This document shows positions 36,201 to 47,287 of a DNA stretch of 64,000 nt, one piece after another; the stretch's first letter is position 1, and the number at the start of each line of letters is the position of its first letter. This DNA is from Telmatactis stephensoni. Taxonomy: Eukaryota > Cnidaria > Anthozoa > Actiniaria > Isophelliidae. The position numbers and the translations under genes are program-made. The stretch lies in NCBI GenBank assembly GCA_029948255.1, contig JALIZF010001867.1:434001-498000 (forward strand), in the 5' to 3' direction. The notes below the pieces were generated by a model, which saw only the letters and a list, made by a program, of their open reading frames with translations, was not told where the DNA came from and did not search any database.

Positions 36201-38100
36201 TCAATCTAGGAGTGGTCACTTCAAGATACGCCGGCACAACGTGAACTTTTGCGACCCACCCACCTCCCCTGGTGGCGGTTGATCAGCCTATGCACTAGTT
36301 TTGAGTTGTGTTTTGCTAAGTGTTGGCCTCAAGCCGAAGGATCCTAGCTCTAGATTCCTAATCAACGCTAGCGTGACATGGACCAGAACCATTGAATGTT
36401 GAAGTCGATTTGCTTTGTTATGTGTGCACCCTTTGTCTTCCTCCAGTGTCCCCCAAATTATTGAAGGGATTGTCTCCATAAAGACAATAGCGTTTTCCCG
36501 TTATCCTCGACTCTAAAGATTTTCTTAATGTATGGCCATTTTCAACCAACCATTGCAAACACAGCCAATATAGCTACCAATTTGCTATATGTACCCTACA
36601 TAGAATTTGGTTTTTAACCCCAAAAGTTATCCCTAAGAGGGAATAAGTCATTGAATTCGACTAGACATTGTGCTCCTCGAAAGTAACAGCAATTTCGTCA
36701 TATCTCAACCAGCAACGTTTTCGTTCAGTTATACCTTCTTTGCAGCATAAATTACAGTAGGGGAGCGTTCTTTACAATCTATGATCAGCCCGCAGTCCAA
36801 GTCTCCAACGAGGGAGGTTGTTAGGCAATAGTGGTTGGTGGTGTAGATTAATAGGTTTTCCAACTACAAGTTTTTTCTAATTCGGAACTCATGGGCATCC
36901 TTTTTCGGCCATTTTTAAAATTCAAAGAAAATTGTCCCACAGGAGAACACGGCAGTTCATTACACAAACCCGCCAAATTTCACCAAGCAAAACAAACTCA
37001 AAACTGACTTGCCAATATCCTTATTACATGCTTATTACCTCATCAGTCGCGGACTCCTCCCATAACTTAATTATACGATGAGTTAATGAGTATGCAGTGA
37101 GGATATATAACAATATGGTCTCTGGAGATTGCATATACATGAAAACACGTGTTCAGTTCATTCGAGTCGCGACGAAGAACGGTTGGCGACCCATCCACCC
37201 TACAAGTAAGTCAGGTTCGAAGTTGCCCAATAACCCATGTTGACACTTCGCCTGGCCGTTTGGCTGGTTCCAGGCCAGAGCGATTCCCCATACCTCATTA
37301 TCATGAGAATAACAATACACAGGGAAGAATATTACACTATTTACTGACAAATTAACTGAAAATGGAGCGTCATCAGTTTTGTTGTTTTTCAAAACTTATA
37401 AAATGTTTTTCAAAAATAATATAAATGTGTGCATGCCATTTATTATAAATCGGGCAAACTACCCCTACCCTTGTTTCCCACTAAATTCCCCCTTCTCCCA
37501 TGTCATTGTTAAAATGAAAAAAATATTATTAGTATATTGGAGGAATCAATGCCGGAAGGGGCCAACTACTGCAAAAACATTCTCTTTGTATCAAATTAAG
37601 AATCACTGTTTATTAAAAATATTACTATTATCTGGAAAAAAAACCTTGACATTCTTACAGTGTGTGAACTATTGCAAAAACTTTGACAGCATTACCCCCT
37701 CCCCTTAAGGAAAAATCTTCAGTGTAGAGGGGTGCTCCCAAGTTTTTGGTTTGATGTACGTACAATCGAACCAACACTAACGGCCACTCAACAGGTTATA
37801 ACTTTTCCCTTTTTGTCTCTGGGACTGGGCCGTAAATCAGATATTACCAAAAAATATTTTGAAGACAGTTTCCTTAGCTAGTTGTTGGGGGGAACTTCGC
37901 CACCTGTCTCTGTGTTGTGTACAGCTCGGTAAAAATCAGTTTTTTTAAACAGAGGAATGCTTTATGTTAGTTTTGACTCTTTAGCGTGGGTTTTTCATAA
38001 AGAGCCGCCACATATTTTTGAATGTTTCTCTGAAAAACGTTCCAAATTAAATCAAAAGACTAAGTAAATCGCATAAGAAGCAGTCATGCAACTGTCCCAA
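36200..38100. repeat. intergenic A1/B-alpha1 spacer, partly duplicated
   Basis: No gene recognised. Part of 37380-37620 is homologous to 61900-62120, and 37679-38142 is homologous to 47757-48212. These matches show that the same spacer once stood in units 2 and 4. Confidence 0.75.
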
Positions 38101-38111
38101 AGGGTCATTGT

Positions 38112-39101
38112 CTACTTGCTCTTCTTGAATTGGTACCATTTAAAAAAGAAAATGGCAATATTACAAAGTGCAATCATTGATGCACCACCTAAACTTAAAC
38201 TGCTCGGAATGAGTAAAAATATTATAACTTGTAAGATAAACCCAAAAACTATTCCTGAACTTCGAGCAAGGGAAATGATAAAGGCTCTATCCATTCTCAA
38301 TGCCTGGTTGATAAAATTTTGCGCTAAAGTATTCAAAATTCCAACACAAATAGCATACAAATAATCAGGGCTTTTACAAAATGGGAACTGAAATCCTTTG
38401 TTAAAATAAGAACCAAAGATTGAAAACACCAGAGCAACTCCACCGTAATACAAGAGGATCATTGTGGACTTGATCTTCTCTTTACCAAGCACTCTTATAC
38501 ATAATATCGAAATACTGCCAAGGAGTGCAGAGGCCGTTGCCATGAGAGATGGCACAAGAATGTTTTTATACTCAGGCACACTGTCTGGATGTCCAAATAT
38601 AAATGTTGGTCGCGCAATCATAGTAACACCAACCAGGCTGAGAAGAAGAAGTATGCCATAAATCCAATGCAAACGCTCCTTTAGGATTATTCTTGCAAAA
38701 AAAGCAACAAACACTGGTGTCGTGAATGCAAGAACTGTGGCATCTCCTAAGGGCATGTTTTGAACGGCATAATATCGAAGTATCGTTGCAGAAGCTCCAA
38801 GGAATCCCCTCAAAAGCAGGAGTACCATTATCTTCCAAGAGAATATCACCTTTTCATTGGAGTAGACAATTGGCAGAATTGTAACCACGAGTTTAATGAC
38901 ATAACTGATGATTCCAATTTCAAAGACTGGAAGAACCGTGCAGAGCTTTGCAAACATGTCAGTCAATACCAACATCAGAGCAGACAAGACCGCAAAACAA
39001 ACTCCCCAAATTGGACGACATCGTTGTATCACCTTTACTCCTGATGACTTAGGAGCGATATCAGTGGCATTGAGTGGTTCAATAGTTGAATCTTTCTCCA
39101 T
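38112..39101 (-). CDS. SLC35G-like transporter, subtype B-alpha, unit 1
   Basis: An intact single-exon gene of 329 residues. The start is the ATG opening MEKDST, conserved in all B copies; the longer upstream frame has no ATG. Two EamA domains and about ten helices, with the same N-M-P-L-G-D-A-T-V-L and I-L-K-E-R core as the A genes. The N-terminus (IEPLNATDIAPKSSGVK) and domain 2 (PSLMATASALLGSISI) mark B-alpha apart from B-beta. The C-terminus ends F-K-K-S-K, a KKxx dilysine form known to return membrane proteins to the ER; localisation here is inference. Its central tract shares third-position changes with gene A2 (LLLLSL), pointing to gene conversion. Confidence 0.9.
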   Translation of the reverse strand: MEKDSTIEPLNATDIAPKSSGVKVIQRCRPIWGVCFAVLSALMLVLTDMFAKLCTVLPVFEIGIISYVIKLVVTILPIVYSNEKVIFSWKIMVLLLLRGFLGASATILRYYAVQNMPLGDATVLAFTTPVFVAFFARIILKERLHWIYGILLLLSLVGVTMIARPTFIFGHPDSVPEYKNILVPSLMATASALLGSISILCIRVLGKEKIKSTMILLYYGGVALVFSIFGSYFNKGFQFPFCKSPDYLYAICVGILNTLAQNFINQALRMDRAFIISLARSSGIVFGFILQVIIFLLIPSSLSLGGASMIALCNIAIFFFKWYQFKKSK

Positions 39102-40139
39102 TTTTGTCTTGTCTGGTTTTAATGCATCAATCGTCTCGTGACCCCTAGCTCGCCTTGATCTTGTTCCCAGTCTTCCTGGTAGGCAGCGCCGGCGTACGTA
39201 ATATGACAAGGAGCGCGTTTCTTATGTGTGATGTGGATAGACCGTTAGTAGGTTTAATTACTCGTGCCCAGGCCTTTAGGCCGGGAACGAGTTATAAACT
39301 GCAAATGTTTTTTTTTTTTTTTCTCTCTGTTCGTCGCCAGAAGAGGCCTTTCTTGCGCAATCGGTCACGTGTTAAAGCTCCTGATTGGTTAAGATCGCAA
39401 GGAACAATGCCCTTCATTCATCACCTTTGAGCGAGTGCGAACTCTTCGAAGGTCTTCGAAGTGAACGCCAGTCAGGAACTTTAGGAATGCAAGATGGCGG
39501 ACAGCCCAAAAAATGGCTTTCAGAGACAGGCTTTTCCAGCAGTGAGACAATAGAAAATGGAGCTTTTAACTCGAGATATACCTAGACACTTATAAGAGCT
39601 TCAGAATGGGCTGTTATTTTGAGCTTGATTTCCAATACTTTGACCAAATATCGAACTCCGATGGAGTACTTGAAAACTGAAGCTCTCGCGACTCGTAGCA
39701 ATTCCTTTGAGCTGGAAATCTACGAATTTCTCACCCTACATGTTGCTAAACGAACGCATATAGAGGCAAGTCAATTATATTTTTCATTCAAGCATTCAAG
39801 AGATCTTGAGACGTTTTTGTAATGAATTTTAATACAATTCTGGCCAGACAATTTATTTATATATTTTCATGGAATCAAGGCTCTATTTGACCTGATGCGT
39901 TTGGTCACGTAATAGATAAAACATCTGAAACATGAACGCCGAAAAAATACACGATTTGTTATTGTGTCAAAAACGTCGTTGTAGAAGTCTTTACAGCAAA
40001 CAATTGAGATATATAGTGAAATAAAAAGTTGAATAAACTGGTATATTTTTGCATGTTGGGATAAAGGCAAACACTAAGCTGCTGACAGACAAATTGACTA
40101 ATCAGATATTCTCTAAAAAGGTCAAAAAAGGTCTTTATT
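39102..40139. other. upstream region of B-alpha1 and spacer to LINE
   Basis: The first roughly 155 bp (gtctcgtgacccctagctcg onward) is the B-alpha promoter-proximal flank, also present at 55865-55995. The rest has a T-run at 39309-39322 and short frames without family features. It is missing in unit 3. Confidence 0.6.
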
Positions 40140-40361
40140 ATGTTACGGTTAAGTGAAGAATGCGTGAAACGGCTCGGGGAGGAGTACGCACGGGGCCGGT
40201 CACTGAAGGGCTCAGGGGCACGAGTGAACGCACCTGTGCGTCTAGTTTATACTAAAAGGGATTATTACAAGTATACATTCTATCCAAGAACAGTTATAAG
40301 ATGGAATCAACTCCCAAGGAAAACAGCACTATATACTTCACTGACTGCATTTTCAAACTGA
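40140..40361 (+). pseudogene. LINE reverse-transcriptase C-terminal remnant
   Basis: The plus-strand frame ends with Y-Y-K-Y-T-F-Y-P-R-T-V-I-x-W-N-Q-L-P followed by a short tail and stop. This is the typical terminus of CR1/Jockey-like non-LTR retrotransposon ORF2. The 5' part is missing. About 200 bp of A/T-rich 3' UTR follows, ending near 40555 in gtaaatgtaaaagtaaaagt. A second, shorter copy lies at 55991-56103. Confidence 0.8.
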
Positions 40362-40560
40362 TTTATTGACTTTATGTGTGTTATATAATATGTTATTTTG
40401 TTATAATCATATATATCATATGTATCATAATTATTTTGTTTAGAACTTTTTTTCTTTCAAGTTCTAGAGCTTATTTTGAATTTCGAATTTTTAGTCTAAA
40501 ATGCTCAGCATTGAGCGAATGATCTTAACGGTAAATGTAAAAGTAAAAGTAAATTGTAAA
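40362..40560 (+). mobile_element. 3' UTR and tail of the LINE remnant
   Basis: A/T-rich non-coding tail directly after the reverse-transcriptase stop, finishing with tandem gtaaa(a/t) units, as expected for a non-LTR element with a simple-repeat tail. Confidence 0.6.
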
Positions 40561-40792
40561 AAAACTTCAAAATATCTTTACTTTCTCCTTTAATACACTT
40601 AATAAATTTCCACGGTAATGCTCATATTTTTGAATATTCTACTCAATATCCGACTCTGGGAGGGTTGGGGCAACATTGTGTGAATTACTTGTTTCTTTTG
40701 ATTCAGTGAAATACCAAAGACTAAATAAACCCTGCAAGCAGACACCTGCTACAAGTGCATAGCTTGAGGAGGTTAAACGAAAGCGTTATTGT

Positions 40793-41779
40793 CTACTTGC
40801 TCTTCTTGAACTGGTACAATTTAAAAAAGAAAATGCCAATGTTACAAAGTGCAATCATTGTTGCACCACCTAAACTTAAATTGCTGGGAATGAGTAAGAA
40901 TATCGTAACTTGCAAGATAAACCCAAAAACTATTCCTGAACTTCGAGCAAGGGAAATAATAAAGGCTCTATCCATTCTCAATGCATGATTGATGAAATTC
41001 TGCCCTATAGCTGCCAAAATTCCAACACAAATAGCATACAAATAATCAGGGCTTTTACAAAATGGGAATTGAAATCCTTTATCAAAATAAGAACCAAAGA
41101 TGGAACACACCAGAGCAACTCCACCGTAATACAAGATGATCACTGTGGACTTGATCTTGTTTTTACCAAGCACTCTTATAGTTATAATGTTACAACTGCG
41201 AAACAATGCAGAAAGTAACGCCAGAAGAGCAGGTACAAGAATGTTTTTATACTCAGGGGCATTGTCTGGATGTCCAAATATGAATGTTGGTCGTGCAATC
41301 ATGGTAACACCAACCAGGCTGAGGACAAGAAGTATGCCATAAATCCAATGCAAACGCTCCTTTAGGATTATTCTTGCAAAAAGAGCAACAAACACTGGAC
41401 TCGTAAATCCAAGAACTGTAGCATCTCCTAATGGCATGTTTTGAACGGCATAATATCGAAGTAACGTTCCAGTACCGAGGAATCCCCTCAAAACCAGAAG
41501 TACCATTATCTTCCAAGAGAATATCACCTTTTCGTTTGAGAAGATAATTGATGGAATTGTAACTACGAGCTGGATGGCATAACTGATGATTCCAATTTCA
41601 AAGACTGGAAGAACAGTGCAGAGCTTTGCAAACATATTGGTCAATACCAACATCAGAGCAGACAAGATTGCAAGACAAACCCCCCAAACTGGACGACATT
41701 GGTGCATCAGCTTCACTCTTGATGATTTGGGAGTAATATCTGTAATATGGAGTGGTTCAACTGTTAAATCTTTCTCCAT
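40793..41779 (-). CDS. SLC35G-like transporter, subtype B-beta, unit 1
   Basis: An intact single-exon gene of 328 residues starting at MEKDLTVEPLHITDITPK. Two EamA domains, about ten predicted helices, and the PLGDATVL/ILKER core. Domain 2 starts PALLALLSALFRSCNII, the B-beta marker. The C-terminus is K-K-S-K (KKxx, possible ER retrieval). It is nearly identical to the unit 2 copy at 48378 and close to the unit 3 copy at 56602. The 5' flank (cttccaacgtttatttccgg) is conserved among B-beta copies. Neighbours: LINE remnant on its 3' side and the A2 gene about 1.7 kb beyond its 5' end, all the genes on the minus strand. Confidence 0.9.
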   Translation of the reverse strand: MEKDLTVEPLHITDITPKSSRVKLMHQCRPVWGVCLAILSALMLVLTNMFAKLCTVLPVFEIGIISYAIQLVVTIPSIIFSNEKVIFSWKIMVLLVLRGFLGTGTLLRYYAVQNMPLGDATVLGFTSPVFVALFARIILKERLHWIYGILLVLSLVGVTMIARPTFIFGHPDNAPEYKNILVPALLALLSALFRSCNIITIRVLGKNKIKSTVIILYYGGVALVCSIFGSYFDKGFQFPFCKSPDYLYAICVGILAAIGQNFINHALRMDRAFIISLARSSGIVFGFILQVTIFLLIPSNLSLGGATMIALCNIGIFFFKLYQFKKSK

Positions 41780-41873
41780 CTTGCCTTAGTCTTGTATCAA
41801 TCGTCGCGTGACTCCTTCCAACGTTTATTTCCGGTCGTCGCTTTCTTGACCTCGTTCCCAGGCGTTTGGGGTT

Positions 41874-41912
41874 TGTTTCTTCTTCTTCTTCTTCTTCTTC
41901 TTCCGAGTTGAG
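41874..41912 (+). repeat. (TTC)n microsatellite in B-beta 5' flank
   Basis: About eleven ttc units. A shorter, interrupted version occurs at the same place in unit 2 (about 49470-49498), and it is absent from unit 3, where the sequence runs directly into tataaatattaatg. Confidence 0.85.
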
Positions 41913-41914
41913 CC

Positions 41915-43528
41915 CACCTCCTTCTATGAAAATTCTTGTGAGCTTTGTGCAGGGTGAGGGTGCTCAACGTAAAACGTTTTTCTATAAATGTTAATGCTTA
42001 TTCAGCGTTTTGGTTTTTGCCGAGTTGTCATTATTTTGTGCAGTAAAATTGTTTTGTCACACATCACCTGCTGATGATGCAAAAGTACAAATCCAATCCT
42101 TACGTGACTCATCGATCTGTTTCTAAGCAATTTTATTTTCGATGGTCTATCTAACAACTTCAGCAATTTTAATACAAAGATTCTAAATTTGTATTTTATA
42201 CAAATAATAATGCCCCTTATAATTAAATTCTGAGTTGGCATAATACTCCGGCAAATAAAAAAGGAGAGAAGTTCATGAATCAGCATTATCAAATCATGAA
42301 TCACATCTCAAAAATATGTTTACTCAAATAAACATGGGAACTTAAAAGTAAGGATGACCTTGTTGTCTTCATTTTTCACATTTTTATTTAATTTTAATAA
42401 AGTATTAATAATCAAATATGTTACATCAATCAAATATCAATAAATTTACAATTTCTATTTGTTTTATAACAAAGAGATATGAAAAAATATCATGTGCAGG
42501 ATAAAATAGACAAGCCTAAAAATAAAGAGTATAACTGTATTTCTTAAATAACTTCACATGCATTAGGGGGCATATTGCTAGGATAATATTATTCCTCTTG
42601 TTTGTACTGCCTTAGCCTGTATAGCAGGCATTCAGATGTGGGGATTTTGGGAGTAGAGGGATCTCCACACAGGAACATATACCTGTGATACAGGCTAGAA
42701 TAGTTTTATTAGCTTCTGTATACTCTACAGTACATTAGATAAATGCTAGTAAATAAATCATAATAAATGAATAAATTTAATTTAATTTAAATCCACATTT
42801 CTGGATGTAAAAATTTTATTTGGAAAAATTCAGTTCCTGGAAAAAAGGAAAAATCTCCTACCCTGTAAGCTGAGATTACTTTTCTAATCCCTTCATGAAA
42901 CAAGGGGAAAGAAATCCCTGCTAGCCCTCATGATTTACACATCCACATTTCTGGATGTAAAAATCATATTCTATTTATAAAACCGATTTCAAAATATTTT
43001 ATATGTAAATGTCATCATGTGCCTGACAGCTTCACTCCCAAGCAGAGTTTTTTTCCTTTGCTTGCTGGAAATGCTGAGGATAAGAAAAATCATCTGTGTA
43101 CAGGTTACTACCATGCAAAATTATGTCTACCTGTAAGTTCCCTAGTGTGTTCCAAGCTATAAAAAGTATAAGGTAGCATGTTGTCAAATTTGTTTGTGTC
43201 CAATTATATATTTATTCATTTCTTTCCAGACAGCACTCATTCTACTTATCACCTATGTATGTTATCATATGTAATGGAAAGGATGCATATATAAAAATAT
43301 TGATATTTACTATATATAGACAACAGAGTGATACACTCTACATATGCAGTAAATACATGAACCATTCTTTTTGATTTATAATGTATATTTTTACATATAT
43401 TTCTTATATTTATAGTCATTATTATTATTATCATCATCATCATCATTACTAATATCCTCATCATTAAATATCATTATTATTGATGAAATATTGAGATATA
43501 TTTTAAACCACATTATGCATGCAAAGAA
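41915..43528. repeat. intergenic B-beta/A spacer, unit 1-2
   Basis: No gene. Homologous along most of its length to 49500-51909 and 57840-59697. It includes tcacctgctgatgatgcaaa, the hairpin at 42613-42697, two copies of atccacatttctggatgtaa and the ATT/ATC tract. Unit 2-3 has an extra LINE-type insert (about 49880-50600) absent here. Confidence 0.8.
42613..42697. repeat. 85-bp foldback repeat (TAGCCTGTA ... TACAGGCTA)
   Basis: The same element is present at equivalent positions in the other spacers (51006-51090 and 58659-58743). It therefore inserted before the unit duplicated. It has short terminal inverted repeats and an inner inverted phrase around ggggattttgggagtagagg. Confidence 0.75.
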
Positions 43529-44551
43529 TTAAGATGCTTTCTTTTTGTATTGCAACCAATTAAAAAGGAAAATAACAATGTTACATAGCGTAATCACCGA
43601 TGCACCTCCAAAACTTAAACCACTTGGAGTAAGTGAAAATATTATTACTTGAAAAATAAAACCAAATACTATACCCGAACTTTGTCCAAGGGCAACAATA
43701 AAAGCCTTATCAAATCGAAGTGCTTCATGCATGAAAAACTGACCCAAATATGCAAACACTCCTACACCTAAGGCATATAGATAATCAAGGTTTTGGCAAA
43801 AAGGGAACTGAAATCCTCTGTCTAAGTAAGAACCAAGGAAAGAATAAACCAGTCCAACTAAACCAAAGTGGAACACAATCACTCTTGATTTGATCTTGTG
43901 CGTTACAAGTGCTCTGACAAGAACCAAGGTTATACCTAAGAACGCAGCAGATAATACAGCCATAAGAGATGGTACAAGAATGTTTTTATACTCAGGGGCA
44001 TTGTCTGGATGTCCAAATATAAATGTTGGTCGCGCAATCATAGTAACACCAACCAGGCTGAGAAGAAGAAGTATGCCATAAATCCAATGCAAACGCTCCT
44101 TTAGGATTATTCTTGCAAAAAGAGCAACAAACACTGGGCTCGTAAATCCAAGAACTGTAGCATCTCCTAATGGCATGTTTTGAACCGCATAAAGTCTAGA
44201 AACCATTGCACTTGTTCCAGTAAAACCTCTTAGAAGTAAGACGAACATAATTTTCCAAGAAAAGACTATCTTGTCGTTGTAATAGATGAGATGTGGTAAA
44301 GTACAGATGAGTTGTATGATGAATCTGAATACTCCAATCTCCAACACGGGAAGAACAGTACAGAGCTTTGCAAATATATTCATCGAAACAAACGTTAAAG
44401 AAGACAAGATTGCAAAAGATATACCAAGTAGTGGTCGACAATGTTGCTTTAGCTTCGATTTTTTAGGAGTAATGTCTGCAATGTGAAGAGGTTCAAGAAC
44501 TCTATTCTCTATTCGCTCAATGTGATTAAGCTTACTTCTCGCCGATGCCAT
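43529..44551 (-). CDS. SLC35G-like transporter, subtype A, unit 2 (A2)
   Basis: An intact single-exon gene of 340 residues starting at MASARS. Two EamA domains and about ten helices as in A1. It stops four codons earlier than A1 and A3, right after K-K-K-A-S. The protein therefore ends in KKAS, which fits a KKxx dilysine ER-retrieval form; in A1 and A3 the same lysines are buried by a further SGHA or SGHV. The core LLLLSLVGV and synonymous changes around 44035-44075 match B-alpha1 and not the other A copies. The 5' flank is cut by a 2-kb insertion starting about 110 bp upstream of the ATG. Confidence 0.9.
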   Translation of the reverse strand: MASARSKLNHIERIENRVLEPLHIADITPKKSKLKQHCRPLLGISFAILSSLTFVSMNIFAKLCTVLPVLEIGVFRFIIQLICTLPHLIYYNDKIVFSWKIMFVLLLRGFTGTSAMVSRLYAVQNMPLGDATVLGFTSPVFVALFARIILKERLHWIYGILLLLSLVGVTMIARPTFIFGHPDNAPEYKNILVPSLMAVLSAAFLGITLVLVRALVTHKIKSRVIVFHFGLVGLVYSFLGSYLDRGFQFPFCQNLDYLYALGVGVFAYLGQFFMHEALRFDKAFIVALGQSSGIVFGFIFQVIIFSLTPSGLSFGGASVITLCNIVIFLFNWLQYKKKAS

Positions 44552-44685
44552 TACAACTCTATGGTGATGCAGTGAATACAACAAAATCACGTAAAGGTAG
44601 AACTAAATGTTGTAAAACTGATCTGTGGTCGCTTTGTATACAAGAAAGACCTCACTCTAATGCATGAGTCAATGTGAACCCCGAC

Positions 44686-44735
44686 CCCCCCCCCCCCCCC
44701 CATCCCCCATCCCCCATCCCCCATCCCCCATCCCG
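44686..44735 (-). repeat. poly-C and (CCCCCAT)n, G-quadruplex-capable on minus strand
   Basis: About 16 C are followed by five catccccc units. On the minus strand these are runs of four to five G separated by AT, which fits the G-quadruplex pattern. They form the inner side of the left TIR of the 2.1-kb element. Confidence 0.85.
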
Positions 44736-46694
44736 GGACAAGGTGGGGATTTGTAGAAAGCATGCTCTCAAATGATGACAAATACCCCTGACCCTGGGGC
44801 TTATCTGTCGTCACCAAACCCCCACCCCCTGGGAACATTATATAAATAGCAAAGAGAAGGCATTAAACATTATTTTATTCATCAAACACAATTTGGGTAT
44901 GGGACATCACTCTGAAAGAAAAGCCGGGAAAATCAATTATTACAATAAAGTTGTTCGAGGGCAATACAGTTATCAATTACTAAACAGGATGATTATAAAA
45001 ACTGATTAGAACATATTAAAATTGCAAGAACTTGGATTTGAGAATAGTCAATGGAATAGATGTACAGTTCAGCACAAATATAAAGATGTTAGCTTATTGC
45101 TGCGAGCGTAGCGAGCAGCGACTCTAATCTCGGTGGGCTTCCTGTCGCCGAGAGTATATAGGCAAAGCAAGCTCGATTTTTTCAACTGGAGATGATTTTT
45201 TTACGTCACAAAACGTCATCATAATGTTATGTATAGTCAGCGGTATCAGTTATGCCAACAAGTTCGGGTAACGACTGCGCACACCACGTTCTTCGAACGT
45301 TCTTGGGTGAATAGCGTTTACTTGTAGTGAGAGCCTGTTGTTAGAGGCAAGTTTCATTCTTGTTATGAGAAACACCACATTATACATACGTGGAAGTATT
45401 CGTCAAGGTGATGAACGATTTAGTGCCGCTTCTCGTGGAAGGCAATGTTCTTTTATGAGTTTTTTAGCTTTGCTGTATGCCCAAGTTCATCCTGTTCCGG
45501 ACAATGGAGTCGGTGTACGGTAAATCAGATACTTATTGAAGGAGATCGTATGTACTTGAATGCTCTAAAAAATGTGAAATACCAGATGCTCAATCGATAT
45601 CACTGCAGTATCTTCCCAGCCGAATCGATTGGTCTTCGCTCTTTGTTATTACTTTTAGTCATAGATACTTGTATATTATGCTTTTCTTAGTTTATGTTCG
45701 CCCTATCATCAGAGGCTAGCCGGAGAATTGTCACATTTTGAAGCATTAAAATGATTAATTCGCTAAGCCGGGACTTTGACCTATGGTATTAGGTTATATG
45801 ATAGCGTCTTATATTTACACGTGGCCTCATTCCGGAACTTTCCGATTCACTGTTGTTTGTAATTTAATTAGTGTATTCACTTGGCAAAAGGTATAATTAT
45901 CTACTTGAAGAATAGTTTACTTTCCCTATTATCTGATTTAGAAATACAAAATCATTTATTAAAATTATTGATTGTGAATAATAATGGTGTTTGTCATATT
46001 GAGAATTAGATTTACCTCCAACAGCCAGTCACAAACTATCCGGCAATTTACTATGTACTCATGAATACAGCCTCGTTGACTTTTTGATTATTATGGTGTC
46101 ACTTAGGTTACTTAGGTTATTATCACTTAGGTTATTATCATAAACAACCCTTCAAATACCAGAATAAATTACCAAATGCTTAGTTTCATATACTGTAACA
46201 TATTTCAGTTTCCATTGTTTAATGTACTCGCAGCACTTCACTTTTGCTAAAAACCGCTAGTAATATTACTACTACTGCATGATTGTATTATTACCCTTCT
46301 TGCAGAGGGAACATATCCACTCCCCCTCTGAAGCACTGCACAAAATTATATATGCTTCTAAAAAATAACATATAAACTTATAAACAGCTATTTCACAAAG
46401 TTTCAAGCGTGGATGGTCAACATTTCAATAAGAAAAAAAAAAAACGGATTTGCATGACAAAGAACTCACCTGGTTCTGGGACGCCATTTTGAAGGACAAG
46501 GTTGATTGCCGCTGAATTTAAAATTCCAGGCTCATAAGACAAATCCCCAGTCATGGCACGTCCCCTGGGGACAAGTCTGGGGACAGGCAATATACCAAAA
46601 GTGCCCAATACACCACCACCTGGGGCAAAATTTTCATTCAAATCCCGTACTTTTCCCCTATTATCCCCCACCTTGTCCCGGGGTGGTGGTGGGA

Positions 46695-46710
46695 GGGGGG
46701 GGGGGGGGGG
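46695..46710 (+). repeat. poly-G run at right end of the 2.1-kb element
   Basis: About 16 uninterrupted G beside the right TIR, mirroring the poly-C at the left end. Length uncertain. Confidence 0.85.
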
Positions 46711-46882
46711 CGGTCGGGGTTCACATTGACTCATGCATAAAGCTAATCCCTTGGCAGTTCTTGAGCCAGCGATGTACCAGCGGCATTGCTTATAAACACC
46801 TTACCACACAAATACTGCGTGACATCGTCTTCAATATTGTGACGTTCCATACCTCTATCTCTACCAGAATCCTCTTCAATTA

Positions 46883-47287
46883 GCCACTTTCATACCGTGA
46901 AGACTGGGTACGAGTCCCTCAAATTTTGACGATGGTAACGCAAAACTCATATAGTCAGAAAGAGCACATCGAGCTTACAAAATTCCGAAGTTTGGTGTTA
47001 ATTGGATTCAATATTGAACGTTTACAGCCGTTCTAATATGCTAGAATTTACAAAGAAATGTATGGTTGTGAGGAGGGACATTTGTGGACATCTGTCCCTA
47101 CAACCATACATTTCTTTGTAAAATCTAGCATGTTTGAACTGCTGTATCTCTTTCGATGTATATCCGATTAACATCAAACCTCGGGATTATATACAGCTCG
47201 ATGTGCTCTTTCTGACTACATAGGTTTTGTGTTGCCATCATCAAAGTTTAAGGGACTCGTACCCAGTCTTCACGGTATGAAAGTGGC
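46883..47287. mobile_element. 405-bp foldback element, TA target duplication
   Basis: The left end gccactttcataccgtgaag and the right end are inverted over most of the element. Long imperfect arms meet near 47080 around tgtccctacaaccatacatt. TA flanks each side. The unit 1 flank (cctcttcaataatctttcaa near 35085) is the empty site with a single TA. TA duplication fits a Tc1/mariner-type mobiliser. No coding capacity. Confidence 0.9.

Larger units (their letters stand above)
44660..46738. mobile_element. ~2.1-kb insertion with 27-bp TIRs upstream of A2
   Basis: ATGCATGAGTCAATGTGAAC (continuing CCCGACC) at 44660-44686 is exactly reverse-complemented at 46712-46738. The unit 1 flank (about 34973-34990) lacks this block, so it inserted into unit 2. 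Both ends run into C or G homopolymers and proline- or glycine-like low-complexity frames. No transposase frame was found. The target duplication is unclear (cta on both sides but not flush). Confidence 0.8.

Noticed and set aside
38112..39209. Longer version of the B-alpha1 gene starting upstream of MEKD
   Set aside because: The extension has no ATG and is not conserved in B-beta copies; the MEKD start is shared by all.
41889..44551. CRISPR-like or satellite array because of repeated blocks
   Set aside because: The repeats are unit-scale paralogous spacers in a eukaryotic gene array, not short repeats with unique spacers.
46417..46734. Minus-strand proline-rich frame and overlapping plus-strand glycine-rich frame
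   Set aside because: They derive from the G/C-run ends of the 2.1-kb element; no recognised domain.
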